Positions 1 through 10,841 of a stretch of DNA of 64,000 bases are shown here, in pieces. Under the pieces are notes generated by a model, which saw only the letters and a list, made by a program, of their open reading frames with translations, did no database searches and was not told where the DNA came from. The position numbers and the translations under genes are program-made. This stretch comes from Thinopyrum elongatum (Eukaryota > Streptophyta > Magnoliopsida > Poales > Poaceae). The DNA is taken from positions 193,489,700 through 193,553,699 of the forward strand of contig CM022303.1 in NCBI GenBank assembly GCA_011799875.1, written 5' to 3'. How positions within the stretch are numbered: position 1 is the stretch's first letter; every line of letters begins with the position of its first letter.

Positions 1-73
1 GGGCGTGCCACGTTCCTGGATGCTTAGCCTGCCGGAGTTGTCGGTGGCCTCCTGGGAGGAGCTGCGCAGTTAG

Positions 74-730
74 TTCGCCGCGCGCTTCGCGGCACCGGCG
101 CCCCATGCCATTGCGGCCATCCTCGGTGGGTCGCAGGCGCCGGCCTCAGGCCGCCACGTCAAGCAATTCTTCCGGCAGATGGGGGCCGCCCAGCCACGGC
201 GGGAGGCTCCTTCGGGCCGGGTGGCGCCTGAGATCGACATCACCTTCGACTCCAGGGATCACCCCAAGACGACGGTCGGCGCAGGCGTGCTCCCCTTGCT
301 GTGCACGCCCACCATCAGCAGTATCACAGTCACCAGAATCCTCATCGACGGAGGCACTGGCCTCAACATCCTCTCCATGGAAGCCTTCGACCTGCTCCAG
401 GTGCCTTACGACCGGCTCGCCCCCACCAGGCCCTTTTTAGGGGTGCTCGGCGGCTCCATCGTTCCCCTGGGGCAGATCCGCCTCCCCGTCACCTTCGGCA
501 TGCGCCACAACTACCGCACCGAGCTCATCGACTTCGACGTCGCCCGCATCGGCCTCCCGTACAACGCCATCCTTGTGTATCCGGCCCTTGCCAAGTTTAT
601 GGCGGCGACGCACCCCGGCTACAACGTCATCAAGATGCCTGGGAGCAGCGGCATCCTTACTGTGGTGGGAGACACCAAGGATGCACTCCTAGCCCTCAAG
701 CTCGCTTTCGAAGCCACGGCGGCCGTGTGA
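74..730 (+). pseudogene. E0 gag C-terminus and retropepsin
   Basis: The frame is open from the TAG at 71-73 to the TGA at 728-730. Residues coded from about 74 to 200 look like the end of a plant gypsy gag. The aspartic protease core follows: the catalytic Asp (GAC, 347-349) lies in IDGGTGLNIL, the DGG(S/T)GLN form typical of Tat-type elements, and the C-terminal part has the usual hydrophobic run (GLPYNAILVYPALAKF). Retropepsin cleaves the gag-pol polyprotein. The TAG at 71-73 sits inside what should be continuous gag, so the frame is already broken upstream. The ATG at 179 is only the first available Met, not a real start. Confidence 0.85.
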
Positions 731-772
731 CCGAGCGCGGAGGGCGCTTCGGAGACCCCGAAGGCCGCGCCC

Positions 773-2467
773 GTGAAGAAGAAGCAGTTGTTCTCTCAGG
801 ACCGGGCTGAGACGAACCAGGTGCGGGTCGGCGACGGGGGCTCGGGCCTCACCTTCACCATAGGAGTCGGCCTCCCACCAGACCAAGAAGAAGCGTTGGT
901 CGGCTTCCTCCGTGCGAACAAGGATGTGTTTGCATGGGAGGCATGGACCTGGTTGGCATCCCGCGGGACGTGATTGAGTACCACTTGATGGTGTGCCCCG
1001 GCGCGCGCCCGGTGAAACAAAAGGCGTGGTGGCAAGCCCCAGAGAAGCAATCGTTCATAGTCCAGGAGGTCCACAAGCTGCGAGAAGCCGGCGTCATCCG
1101 GGAAGTGCGGCATCCGGATTGGTTGGCCAACCCGGTCATCATCCCCAAGAAGGGGGGAAAGGAGCGCATGTGCGTCGACTTCACGAGCCTCAACAAAGCT
1201 TGCCCTCAAGACCCTTTCCCTCTTCCGCGCATCGACTAGATCATTGACTCCACCGCCGAGTGCAACTTGCTGTGTTTCCTGGATGCCTTCTCGGGCTACC
1301 ACCAGATCAAGATGGCGGTGCAAGACGTCGAGAAGATAGCCTTCCTTTCCCCGTGTGGAGTGTACTGCTACACATGCATGCCATTCAGGTTGCACAACGC
1401 TGGCGCGACCTTCCAGCGATTGATGCACATCGCCTTGGGCAAGCAGCTCGGGAGGAATGCCGAGCCATACGTCGATGACATAGTGGTCAAGTCGCGGGAA
1501 GCGAGAACCCTCATCGAAGATTTGGAGGAAACATTTACCAACTTACGCAGAGTGAACCTACAGCTCAATCTGAAGAAGTGTGTGTTTGGCGTCCCGTCTG
1601 GCAAGCTGCTGGGTTTCCTGGTGTCACACAGGGGAATCGAAGCTAACCCAGAGAAGATCAAGGTGATAGAAAGAATGAGCCCGCCACAGACCCTCAAGGA
1701 AATGCAGAAGCTCGCGGACTACGTGACCTCGCTGGGGCGTTTCATCTCCAAGCTCGGTGAGCGCGCCCTCCCATTTTTCAAGTTAATGAAGAAGAAGGGC
1801 CCGTTCGAATGGACTCCGGAGGCTAAGGAAGCCTTTCAAGACCTCAAGAGGTACCTCACCAGCCCTTCGGTGATGGTGGCGCCTCGACCTCTTGAACCCC
1901 TGGTGCTTTACCTGGCCGCCACACCCCACTCGGCCAGCGCGGCACTCGTGGCGGTCCAGGAAGAGCGCGCGGGCGCAGATGCGCGGCGCGGCACCCCGTC
2001 TTCAGCCACGCCATCGCCGCCTCAGGACGGCGCTCCTGAGGCCTCGATTACCCCGACGAAAGGCGAGGCTCCTGAGGCCCCCACGCCTCAGGCAGGGCCG
2101 GACGCAATCGACACCTCTTCCCTCGTCGAGCATCCTATGTACTTCGTCAGCACAGTGCTGCGTGACACGCGTGTGCTACCCCATGCCGCAGAAGCTCTTG
2201 CTCGCGCTCCTCGTTGCCTCCAGGAAACTGCGGCACTACTTCCAAGGCCACCCCATCAAGGTCATCTCCGCGTACCCCCTGGAGAAGGTACTCCGCAGCC
2301 CCAATGCCACGGGGAGGGTTGCCGAGTGGAACATCGAGCTACAGGCATTCCAGCTGGAGTTCAGCACCACTAGGGTCATCAAGGGCGCGGCCCTCGCTGA
2401 CTTTGTGGCGGAATGGACTGACGCCCCTGACCGAGGGGAGGGTGAAGACCGCTCCCTCACGCCCTGA
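773..2467 (+). pseudogene. E0 reverse transcriptase with first RNase H domain
   Basis: The frame from about 934 carries RT fingers (DWLANPVIIPKKGGKE, then CVDFTSLNKACPQDPFPLPR), the palm Asp in LDAFSGYHQIKMA near 1282, and the second catalytic motif YVDDIVVK at 1468-1491. A TAG at 1237-1239 interrupts the conserved RID-QIID stretch. The connection and RNase H region follows (TPEAKEAFQDLK at about 1815). Near 2170-2185 the reading frame shifts, and the rest (ASRKLRHYFQGHPIKVISAY to the TGA ending at 2467) lies in another frame. A proline-rich tract at about 1965-2110 is inserted before the conserved end. The enzyme would copy element RNA into DNA; this copy is dead. Confidence 0.87.
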
Positions 2468-2484
2468 GATGAAGCGCCCGATGG

Positions 2485-2886
2485 ATGGGTCATGTACTTC
2501 GACGGCGTGTTCGCACGCCGGGCGCAGGGGCTGGAGTCGTGCTCATCTTGCCTACCCAGGATAAGCTCTACTACACCGTGCAGCTTTGCTTCCAGCATGG
2601 CGAGAAGGTCTCCAACAACTTCACGGAATATGAAGGCCTGATCGCAGGCCTCAGGGCCGTGGCGGGCCTGGGGATCAAGTGCCTCACCATCAAGGGTGAC
2701 TCTCAGCTCCTCGTCAACTTATCCAACAAGGAGTACACGCCCAAGGATGAGCACATGGAGGCATACCTGGAGGAGGTGCGCAAAATTTAAAAACGGTTCT
2801 TGGGTTTGGAGTTGCAGCACGTCCCGCGTGGCACGAACAAGGAGGCGGACGACATCGCCAAGAGAGCGTTGCGGCGTGACCCCTAG
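2485..2886 (+). pseudogene. E0 second RNase H domain (Tat-type)
   Basis: This block encodes a separate RNase H fold: FDGV-type start, GAGVVLI, NFTEYEGLIAGLRA with the acidic residue after the helix start, IKGDSQLLVN, and after a stop the terminal KEADDIAKRA. Tat-lineage elements are known to carry a second RNase H between RT and integrase, which fits here. TAA at 2788-2790 and TAG at 2884-2886 interrupt the frame that continues into integrase. The region should be part of one polyprotein, so there is no start of its own. Confidence 0.75.
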
Positions 2887-2925
2887 AAGCCTGGCGTCTT
2901 CGAGGAGTGGCTCTTCAAGCCATCA

Positions 2926-4292
2926 GTGGCCCCCTCCGTTGCGGGCCCGATGTTGCTCCGGGAGGAACTGCCCCTGGCCCCCTCCTCGGGCGCCCCAGCC
3001 TGCGGTCCAACCTCCGAAGCCTGCCTGCTCCTGGCCCTCGAACCTCAGGAGGGGTGCTGGACCGAGGAGTTCAAGGCGTACCTGCTCCAAGGCACCTTGC
3101 CAGAGAAGGAGGAAGACGCAGAACGTGTGGCCCGCCAGGCCACCGCCTACTGCTTGCAGGATGGCGAGCTCTACCGAAGGCGCCCAAACGACACTTCGCT
3201 GCAATGCATTTCCAAGGAGCAGGGATGCGAGCAGCTGGCTGATATCCACGGCGGGGATTGTGGGCATCACTCTTCATCGCGCACCCTCATGGGCAAGGCG
3301 TTCCGCAGCGGTTTCTATTGGCCCACGGTGCTCAACGATGCCACCGAGCTGGTGAGATCCTGTGAAGCCTGCCAATTCCACGCCAAGCAGATCCACCAGC
3401 CCGCCCAGGGCCTCCAGACCATTCCGCTCTCATGGCCGTTTGTAATCTGGGGGCTGGATATCTTGGTCCCGTTTCCCCGAGCGGCCGGGGGCTACCGCTA
3501 CCTCTACATCGCCATCGACAAGTTCACCAAGTGGGCGAAGGTGGAGCCCGTGCGCACCATCCCGACGGGCTCGGCCGTCAAGTTCATCAAGGGCCTCGTG
3601 AGCCGCTTCGGGGTCCCCAATCGTATCATCACTGACAATGGCTCTCAGTTCACGAGCAACCTCTTCAAAACATATTGTGCTAACCTTGGAACGCAGATAT
3701 GCTACGCTTCAATGGCGCACCCGTGGAGCAACGGCCAGGCCAAATGCGCCAACACGGAGGTCCTGAGGGGCCTCAAGACAAGGAGCTTCAAGAAGAAACT
3801 CGAGGCCTGCGGCAGGTGTTGGCTCGATGAGCTTCAGTCTATGGTGTGGTCCATCCGCACCACCGCGACTAAGCCCACCGGCGAGACCCCATTCTTCCTC
3901 GTCTATGGGGCTGAGGTGGTCCTCCCGCATGAGGTCAGACATCACTCCTCGTGGGTCTTGGCATTTGACGAGGCACGCCAGGACGCCTCGCGGGGGATGG
4001 ACCTTGTGCTCGGGGAGGAGGGCCGCCGCCAAGCCTCGCTCTGTGCCACGAGGTACCAGCAGGCGCTGCGGCGGTATCACTGCCGTAGCGTCCGCTCCAG
4101 GACCCTCGAGGTGGGTGACCTCGTCTTAAGGCGGGTGCTCTCCAGGGAGGGGCTTCACAAGCTCTCGCCCATGTGGGCCCATTCAGGATCGCCCGTGTCT
4201 CCAGGCCTGGCGCCGCGCGCCTGGAGACGTAGGACGGGGTCCCCATCCAGAACGCCTGGAACATCCAGCACCTCCGGAAGTTCTATCCGTGA
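2926..4292 (+). pseudogene. E0 integrase
   Basis: The N-terminal zinc-binding region is recognisable (IHGGDCGHH, then SCEACQFHAKQ). The core starts at about 3450 with the first catalytic Asp in WGLDIL, and the second Asp is in IITDNGSQF at about 3628-3655. The third residue should be the Glu in the NGQ-x-E motif, but this copy has Lys (codon AAA 3742-3744). Downstream are the YGAEVVLP block at about 3904 and the GDLVLR chromo-like barrel at about 4115. A frameshift near 4170 moves the last residues (NAWNIQHLRKFYP) into another frame, ending at TGA 4290-4292, with one TAG in between. Integrase would join the cDNA to host DNA; this one is inactive. Confidence 0.87.
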
Positions 4293-4303
4293 ACAAGGCC
4301 ATG

Positions 4304-4308
4304 CGCCT
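4304..4308. repeat. Target-site duplication of E1, left copy
   Basis: CGCCT directly precedes the TG of the left E1 LTR and is repeated exactly at 11486-11490. The 5-bp length is standard for gypsy integrase and fixes the insertion point inside E0. Confidence 0.95.
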
Positions 4309-4932
4309 TGTCGTGGGAATGATTCCGACAATACGAAGGTGGGTAGGGTAAAAGAGCATGATCTACCGAGATGCATATGGGTGACACGGTGTTTTAGCGA
4401 GTTCGGGCCTCTCACGGTGGAGATAACAGCCCTACGTCTCGTGCTCCGGAGAGGCTTTGTTTTATCTGGTTATGTATTCGAAGATTACAATGTGTGTGAG
4501 AGAGAGGAGAACGGATCCCCATGCCTGAGCTAAGTCCGGAGACTAGAGAGGGAGAGAGAGGTAGAAGAAAGAGTCTCCCATGTCTAGTGGTGGGGGTGGC
4601 TTATATAGAGTGTGCCACCCCCTCACCTCTTATGTTACAAAGTGGGGGCGTTAATGCCATAACTCGGCCTACTACTAAGATGATGCTTCGAGTGCCTTGT
4701 CGACTGTTGGTCTTTGCATATCCGAGTGAGATCAGGTGCTTCGAGTGGAATGAGTTCGTCGAGTGGAGTGCTATGCTTCGAGTGGTTGTTGCCGTCCGAG
4801 TGACTTGATGGTCATCCGAGTGGATGGTTTATCGATTGTCCGAGTGATGCTCTAGGCCCATCTGATATGTTGACCCTGTGCTTTATGATCTTTGACCCTT
4901 CGTGGGCCTACCTGTTATGTATGTCCCCAACA
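4309..4932 (-). repeat. E1 3' LTR (left)
   Basis: This 624-bp LTR starts TG and ends CA and matches 10862-11485 along its whole length with scattered substitutions. On the minus strand a TATATAA box lies at 4601-4607. Confidence 0.95.
4601..4607 (-). promoter_or_regulatory. TATA box of the E1 LTR
   Basis: TATATAA on the minus strand, kept in the other LTR at 11154-11160. Its direction agrees with the minus-strand orientation from PBS and PPT. Confidence 0.6.
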
Positions 4933-4944
4933 TTAGCCCCCGAA
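4933..4944 (-). other. E1 polypurine tract
   Basis: On the minus strand TTCGGGGGCTAA abuts the 3' LTR start (TGTTGGGG). A purine-rich tract here primes plus-strand cDNA synthesis and fixes the element's orientation. Confidence 0.7.
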
Positions 4945-6720
4945 TAGGTTGTGATTTTGCAGAACGAGTTTGTGAAAGACACAATTTGGCCTGAGTGATT
5001 ACGGAAATACTCGGTACCCATCATCGTGCTTTCAGACAACCAAGGTTTGAACAAAATCTCAATGGATTCTGGCACTGCGCTTCCCGACTGATCTGGGATA
5101 AGTGCCCGCGAGGAGCCACTTGGTGACATTCGTTCATCTCTCGGAAGAGGTTAACTCGTGATCAGAGTATGGGTGTGTCATTAAATCCGGCCAACAAGAT
5201 TGACGCATGGACTGTTCTCTCGGAGAGATGCCATTCTTATCCCAAGGGAACGTCAATACGAGTCGGTCCTAGATCCAAACTTATGAGTTTCACGCTTTGA
5301 GTCTTAGAAGAAGGCTCAAAACAGGTCCACGAAGAAGCATTAAACTCACCTTATAGCAAAAAAAATGGGTAGTCAACGGGATCCTTAGAACTTGTTTGTT
5401 TGTTGTTCGTCACTCGGACTGGTCAGGCCGTACCGAGTGGAGATTACTCCAGTGGGGGCACGCTGAGTGCACCCACTGGGTGTAGTCCCCGAACTTGTTG
5501 ATCGAACTTGTTCCTTTCCGACTCGGAGGTCAAGTAGTACTTGAAGATCTGGTATTGGTCTAGCTTGTTTCTCCTCGACTCAGAAGTCGAGTAGTACTTG
5601 AGTGATCTGGAGCTGGTCTTGCGTCGAGTAACAGATTACTCGAAATTTTGTTCTATGGGTGTAGCCCCCGAGACTCCGACTGATTGCTGGTAGTCGGTTG
5701 GAGTCTTTAGGGCTTTTTGTACTTGAATGTTGGTGTTGGACTTGACCGAGAAGAATGTTTCTTTTTGGCTTCTCTTCCAATGGGGGCACGCTAAGTGCAC
5801 CCACTGGGTGTAGTCCCCGAGCCTCTGTCGGACTAGATGAGTCTGGTAGAGGGTTTAAGTTTCTGGTGAACCTCCATGCAGTCGGCACGGTAAATATATT
5901 TTAGTCTGAAATTGAGTCAATTGGATGGATCTTCACGCGCTTGGCACGGTGAATAAGCTTAGTCTGGAGCTGAATCAGTCGGACTGATCTTCGTGCACTC
6001 GGCACGGTAAATAAGTTCAGCCTGGAACTGGGTCAAGCAGGCGAATCTTCGTGCTCTCAGCACGACGAATGAATTCGGCCCCGAAACTGCCGACTGTAGA
6101 AAAAAGCTGGACACTCCAAGGAGTAATCATTCCAGTAGTACTTCTTACATTGACTGTTAGCTTCTTGTTTTCACCCTTTTGCATGAAAGGGGTATTTTTC
6201 CGAGTGGACGTGCTTCCCGACTGATCGGGGTATGTTGACTGCAAGGAAAAACTTGGTGGCACTCGTATGTCTCCCGGAGGAGATAGACTAGTGGTCCGAT
6301 GTGGACGTGCCATGAAACCCGAGTGGCCTGGCTAGCGTGTGGGTTGACTCTCCGGAGAGAGGCCACTCATTATCCCGGGGGAACACCTGCACATGCCATC
6401 TCCGAGTCCAAGTTTGTGAAACTGACGCCTTGGAGCCTAGAATAAGGGCCAAGTGTATCCGTAGAGGAGCGCCGTTTTCACCCATTTCCAGTCCTGAAGA
6501 TGACTCCAGGTAATGATTTGGGCGATCGTCCGAGTGGATGATGCTACCCTTATAGATCCTCGGCAGACCGTGCAAGTATGTTCAGAAAAATATTCCTGAT
6601 GTGATCAATAGGTAGATCGAATGGGCGTAACCCCTGAGGGTAGCATAGCCCTCGGCTGTGGCATAGCCCCCGAGTGATGCTCGAAAGAGGTAAGCTCGCT
6701 ATAGAGTGCGATATGAGGTT
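4945..6720 (-). other. E1 internal non-coding region with duplicated modules
   Basis: No coding region is visible. Two copies of a module that includes the motifs cttcccgactgatc, cttggtg and ctctcggagagatgcca lie at about 5080-5350 and 6205-6500; a third is at 8800-9065. A 40-bp piece ending in cactgggtgtagtccccga occurs at 5456-5495 and 5783-5822. A tandem repeat of about 60-63 bp marked by ggcacggtgaataag covers about 5884-6080. Confidence 0.6.
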
Positions 6721-6779
6721 TGTTCATATGAGTAACTTAGTCGTTCCCGTGTTGGGGTGTGGTGGTGAAGACATGTCCA

Positions 6780-7520
6780 ACTGATGGTGACACGCGGGGC
6801 GGCTGAGGGGCGAGGATGGGTTCAATCGAGTGACGACGCGCGGGGCGGCCGAGTGGTGAAGATGCGCACAACCGAGTGGCGACGCACGGGGCGGCCGAGT
6901 GGGAAGACGCGCACAACCGAGTGGCGACGCGCGGGGCGGCCAAGTGGTGAAGACGTGCACAACCGAGTGGCGACACGCGGGGCGGCCGAGTGGTGAAGAC
7001 GTGCAGAACCGAGTGGCAACACGCGGGGCGGCCGAGTGGTGAAGACGTGCACAACCGAGTGGCGACGCACGGGGCGGCCAAGTGGTGAAGACGTTTACAA
7101 CTGAGTGGCGATGTGCGGGGCAGCCGAGTGGTGAAGACGTGCACAACCGAGCGGCGACGCGCGGGGCGGCCGAGTAAAGGACTATGTGTCCAACCAAGTG
7201 GTGATGTGCGAGGTGGCCGAGTAAAGGACTACGTGTCCAGCCAAGTGGTGATGTGCGGGGTGACCGATTGACGACGCGCGGGGTGGTCGAGTGACGACGC
7301 GCGGGGTGGCCGAGTGACAATGCGCAGGGTGGCCGAGAGGTGGAGATGTGTCTCATCGAGTGGCGACGCGTGGGGCGGCCGAGAGGTGGAGATGTTTCTC
7401 ACTGAGTGGCGACATGCGGGGTGGTCGAAGTGAAGACGTGTCCCACGGAGCGGCGACGCGCGGAGCGGCCGAGTGGTGAGGACATGTCCGGCCGAGTGAC
7501 GACATGCGGGGCGGTCAAAG
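6780..7520 (-). repeat. E1 46-bp tandem repeat, block 1
   Basis: Units of about 46 bp around cgacgcgcggggcggccgag repeat head to tail, at first almost regularly (6830-7150), then with spacing and substitutions. The repeat lacks stops on the minus strand, which produces a 210-residue and an overlapping 135-residue open frame. These are by-products of a repeat whose length is not a multiple of three, not evidence of a gene. Confidence 0.85.
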
Positions 7521-8334
7521 TGATGAAAATGGTCCTCGGAGGAGTCAGTCAGATGCTTTCGAAGCTGATGTAGCGACGAGGTCGGTTTAGTGTGGTTGCG
7601 ATGCAACAAGACCGGTGCGACAACTGAGTCTGAGTAGGAACGAAGATGGCGCCCAAAGTGTCTGAGTGATTATGTAACTTGTCAAAGTGGCAGATCGAAT
7701 GCACTTGTTGAATGGAAGGATCTGACTGATGATGAAGTACTCGACCACTCAGGAGAGTGTCATTCCGAATGAGCTGGAGCCCTCGAGTGTGGCGTAGCCC
7801 CCGAGCGTACTACAGGCTTCGACAACGGACATGTGTATGAAAAATAGCACAAGCCAACGTAATAATTTCTCGGGGAAATTTGATGTGTGTTGAAATGATT
7901 TGTGTAAGTAACACCAATAGACACCCGCTGGGTGTATGAGGGGCTTGCTGGTTCAGAGCCAACAAGAGTCTAAAAGAGTGAAGGATCCGATCGAACTTGA
8001 CGAAGTGAAGGATCCAACCGGACGTGTTGGAGCGCCGGACTCAAATAAAAGGTAGTGTAGTGTTCCGACTGAGTTGCAGCCCCCGAGGACCGATGCAAAC
8101 TTGAAATGAAGAACACATGGTGTTCGTGAATGACGTATGTGTTAAATTGAAAGTTGGACTCGGGAGTCAAATAACCAGTACTAAGCAAGTATGTGAAAAT
8201 AAGCAACCGAGCGCAGAGGCACACTCGGCGATGTGGCCTCCGAGTGAACGCGATGTGTGAATTACGGGATACCCGGGAACGCGGAAATAATAGAATGTAG
8301 TGCATGTAGAATGACTTAACTGTCTGAAGGCGCG

Positions 8335-8762
8335 CGAGTGGCCGAGTGGTGAAGATGTGTTCAACCGATGGCGGTGCGCGGGGCAGCCGATTGATGTAGA
8401 TGTGTCTCACCGAGTGGCGACGCGCGGGGCGGCCGAGTGGTGAGGATGTGTCCAACCAATGGCGACGCGCGGGGCGGCCGATTGATGTAGATGTGTCTCA
8501 CCGAGTGGCGACGCGTGGGGCGGCCGAGTGGTGAGGATGTGTCCAACCAATGGCGACGCGCGGGCGCCCGATTGATGTAGCTGTGTCTCACCGAGTGGCG
8601 ACACGCGGGGCAGCCGAGTGGTGAGGATGTGTCCAACCAATGGCGACGCGCGGGGCGGCCGATTTCTGTAGATGTGTCTCACCGAGTGGCGACGCGCGGG
8701 GCGGCCGAGTGGTGAGGATGTGTCCAACCAATGGCGACGCGCGGGGCGACCGAGTGGTGAGG
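8335..8762 (-). repeat. E1 46-bp tandem repeat, block 2 (dimeric)
   Basis: The core unit of block 1 recurs here, but two variants alternate: one followed by gagtggtgaggatgtgtcc, the other by gattgatgtagatgtgtctc. The higher-order period is therefore about 91 bp, with about four and a half dimers. Confidence 0.85.
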
Positions 8763-8794
8763 AATAAAAGGTTTTCCGAATGATCGAATGTTGT

Positions 8795-9066
8795 TGATCG
8801 CCGAGCAAAACTTGGTGGCATTCATATGTCTCTCAGAAGAGATAGACTTGAGGTCCGAGTGTGGACATGCCATAAAACCCGAGTGATGACGCCGGCGCGT
8901 GGTCTGGCTCTCCGGAGAGATGCCACTCCTTATCCCGGGGGAACGCCAACGTAGGCCATCTTCAAGTCCAAGTTTATGAGGCATGCGCCTTGGACCCTAG
9001 TGGAAGGGCCAAGTTAACCCGCGGAGGGGCGTCAAGCTCATCTCATAGTGATCCTGAAGGTGATTT
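8795..9066 (-). repeat. E1 module, third copy
   Basis: This segment shares the order aaaacttggtggcatt, ctctccggagagatgccact, tatcccgggggaacgcc and gggccaagtt with 6205-6500 and, more weakly, with 5080-5350. It is a diverged direct duplication inside the non-coding interior of E1. Confidence 0.65.
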
Positions 9067-9207
9067 CAGTCGGGTGTTTTACGTGTCCGAGTGCACGGGT
9101 CCCCACGGAGGGTGGTCAGTCGGACTGACAGACGTCCTTTCGGAAAGGAACTGTGGGCAATCGATCGGATTGATTCGCCGTGGAAATTCCGGGTGAGGTC
9201 TAGCCCA

Positions 9208-9475
9208 ACCGAGTGGCGACGCGCGGGGTGTCCGAGTGAAGCAGACGCGCCCCGCGGAGTGACGATGCGCGGGGCGTCCGAGTGAAGCAGACGCGTCCCG
9301 CGGAGTGGCGACGCGCGGGGCGTCCGAGTGAAGCAGACGCATCCCGCGGAGTGACGATGCGCGGGGCGTCCGAGCGAAGTAGACGCGTCCCGCGGAGTGG
9401 CGACGCGCGGGACGTCCGAGTTAGGTAAATTGATGAAGATGTGTCCGGCAGAGTGACGGCGTGCGGGGCGGCCGA
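9208..9475 (-). repeat. E1 46-bp tandem repeat, block 3
   Basis: A third subfamily of the 46-bp unit with ggggcgtccgagtgaagcag and cgtcccgcggagtg replacing the linker of block 1. About five units are visible, each close in sequence to its neighbour, which suggests local expansion after the blocks separated. Confidence 0.85.
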
Positions 9476-9611
9476 GTCGCTGCACGTCATTCATCTTGAT
9501 GCAAACTTCATCCGAGTTAACCTGCATGTCATCGTGTTACTCGCTTGAGCAAAATATATGTCCGTCCGAGTGAATTGATGTGCTGTTCGGAGACGACGAC
9601 GGGACGAGTAA

Positions 9612-9800
9612 CCCTGCAAGTTAGTACTAGCAAGTATAGCCATGGATATATTTTCTGCTGGATCAAAACGTCCCTGCAAGTTAGTACTAGCAAGTAAGCC
9701 AGCACAGCCACGAAGTTAACGGCCGGGTGGTTGCATGCACCAATTAACTGGCGCACCAATTGACTTCGTGGCTGTGCATGCACGCACCGATTAACTGGCG
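9612..9800. repeat. E1 direct repeat and inverted repeat cluster
   Basis: A 25-bp sequence ending in gttagtactagcaagta is identical at 9612-9636 and 9672-9696. A 15-bp inverted repeat (gcacagccacgaagt) has arms at 9702-9716 and 9763-9777. A near-identical 18-mer, gcaccaattaactggcgc, occurs at 9739 and about 9784. Nothing here codes for protein. Confidence 0.75.
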
Positions 9801-10043
9801 CCGAAGCGGCGCATTTGTTATGGTTGTAATAATTAGGTAACGACTGACGTTGGGAATCCTCACTGATTAGCCGCTTGATTAGGCGATTATACCTTGGCGA
9901 AGCGGAGCCAGCGGAGTTGCATACTGGTGGGAGCCGTTCCTCCGTTTCCTATTTTCCTGCATGCAAGATGCATTAATGCTAATTAGCAATAGTTATAATC
10001 TCGTTACGCATGCTAGGGATGTTTCCCTTTTTCCCTGGCTCAT

Positions 10044-10346
10044 TCACTGCATGTGATTTATTACTGTGTCATGAGGTTTGCCGGACTCGATCTTGCAGCC
10101 CCGGAAGGCGTCGGACTCGCCAGGGACAGGGTCGTCGGGGGCACCGGAGAACAGCTCGGAGAGCGTGATGTGGACCATGCCGACATCGCGGTCGCATAGG
10201 GCGTGCTCGGTGTGGAGCAGCATGTCGACGGACACAACAACGTCGGCGAGCAAGATGAGCCTGAGTACCTGACCATGGTGTTCCAGGTCGGGCTGCACCC
10301 GCTGGAGTCGTGAGTGTGGGGTGCAGCCCGCCCTCCTCATATTCAC
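10044..10346 (-). pseudogene. Probable captured C2-domain (SRC2-like) gene fragment inside E1
   Basis: The minus-strand frame has locally normal protein composition, unlike the rest of E1: a hydrophobic strand (LILLADVVVSVDMLL), then ALCDRDVGMVHITLSELF and a short charged end. The DRDVG-x-V-x-(I/V)-x-L pattern is like the late strands of plant C2 domains of the SRC2 type, which bind calcium and membranes. There is no complete domain, no convincing start and no intron signal. GC content is higher than the flanks, which also argues for capture from a host gene. The family assignment is from memory and tentative; the fragment could be another beta-sandwich protein. Confidence 0.4.
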
Positions 10347-10841
10347 GTGATCGGATCCGCGCCTTCATCTCGGAGGCTGCTGCAGCGTAGCTGACCAGAG
10401 GAAGAGATCGTCGTGTGTGAGGGGTTCGACGGCGACGTCAAGGCTGGAGTCGACGACAGGTGGCTGGCGTCGGTGCCGGTGCATGGAAGCGCGGCGTCGG
10501 CATCATAGACGAAGCCAGAGATGATGGGCGGACGGCGCCGACGTTCGTGCATGGGGGCGCGGCGATGGCTTCGCCCGGGGACGACGACGGGCGAACGAAG
10601 TCGTTTCATCATCTCGGAGCAGTGATTAATTACGCATGAGTGGTGTCTGATCCTAAAGGAGGAAAAGATCAATCCATTGTTAGATAATTAATTCAAAAAA
10701 GACTAGATCAAGAGGACACTTCCCTGATCCTTCTGTTTGTATGAATGGCGCACGAGTGGCCAATTTCTCTGACGATAGTCATTGATCCGCTGCCAAAGAT
10801 TGAAGAAAGAATCATTTGCACCATGGCTCGATAGACGCCAT

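Noticed and set aside
301..810. His and Arg-rich plus-strand frame
   Set aside because: Out-of-frame shadow of the E0 protease region.
796..1428. Minus-strand frame of 210 residues over the E0 RT
   Set aside because: Lies opposite well-recognised RT motifs and has no domain of its own.
6724..7356. Long minus-strand open frame of 210 residues
   Set aside because: It is a translation of the 46-bp tandem repeat, which lacks stops; an overlapping frame on the same strand is also open.
6780..9475. CRISPR-like array
   Set aside because: Unit and linker are both repeated, there are no unique spacers and no cas genes; it is a plant tandem repeat inside a retroelement.
7970..9527. Several Arg, Pro and Ser-rich minus-strand frames
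   Set aside because: They are the same repeat in blocks 2 and 3.
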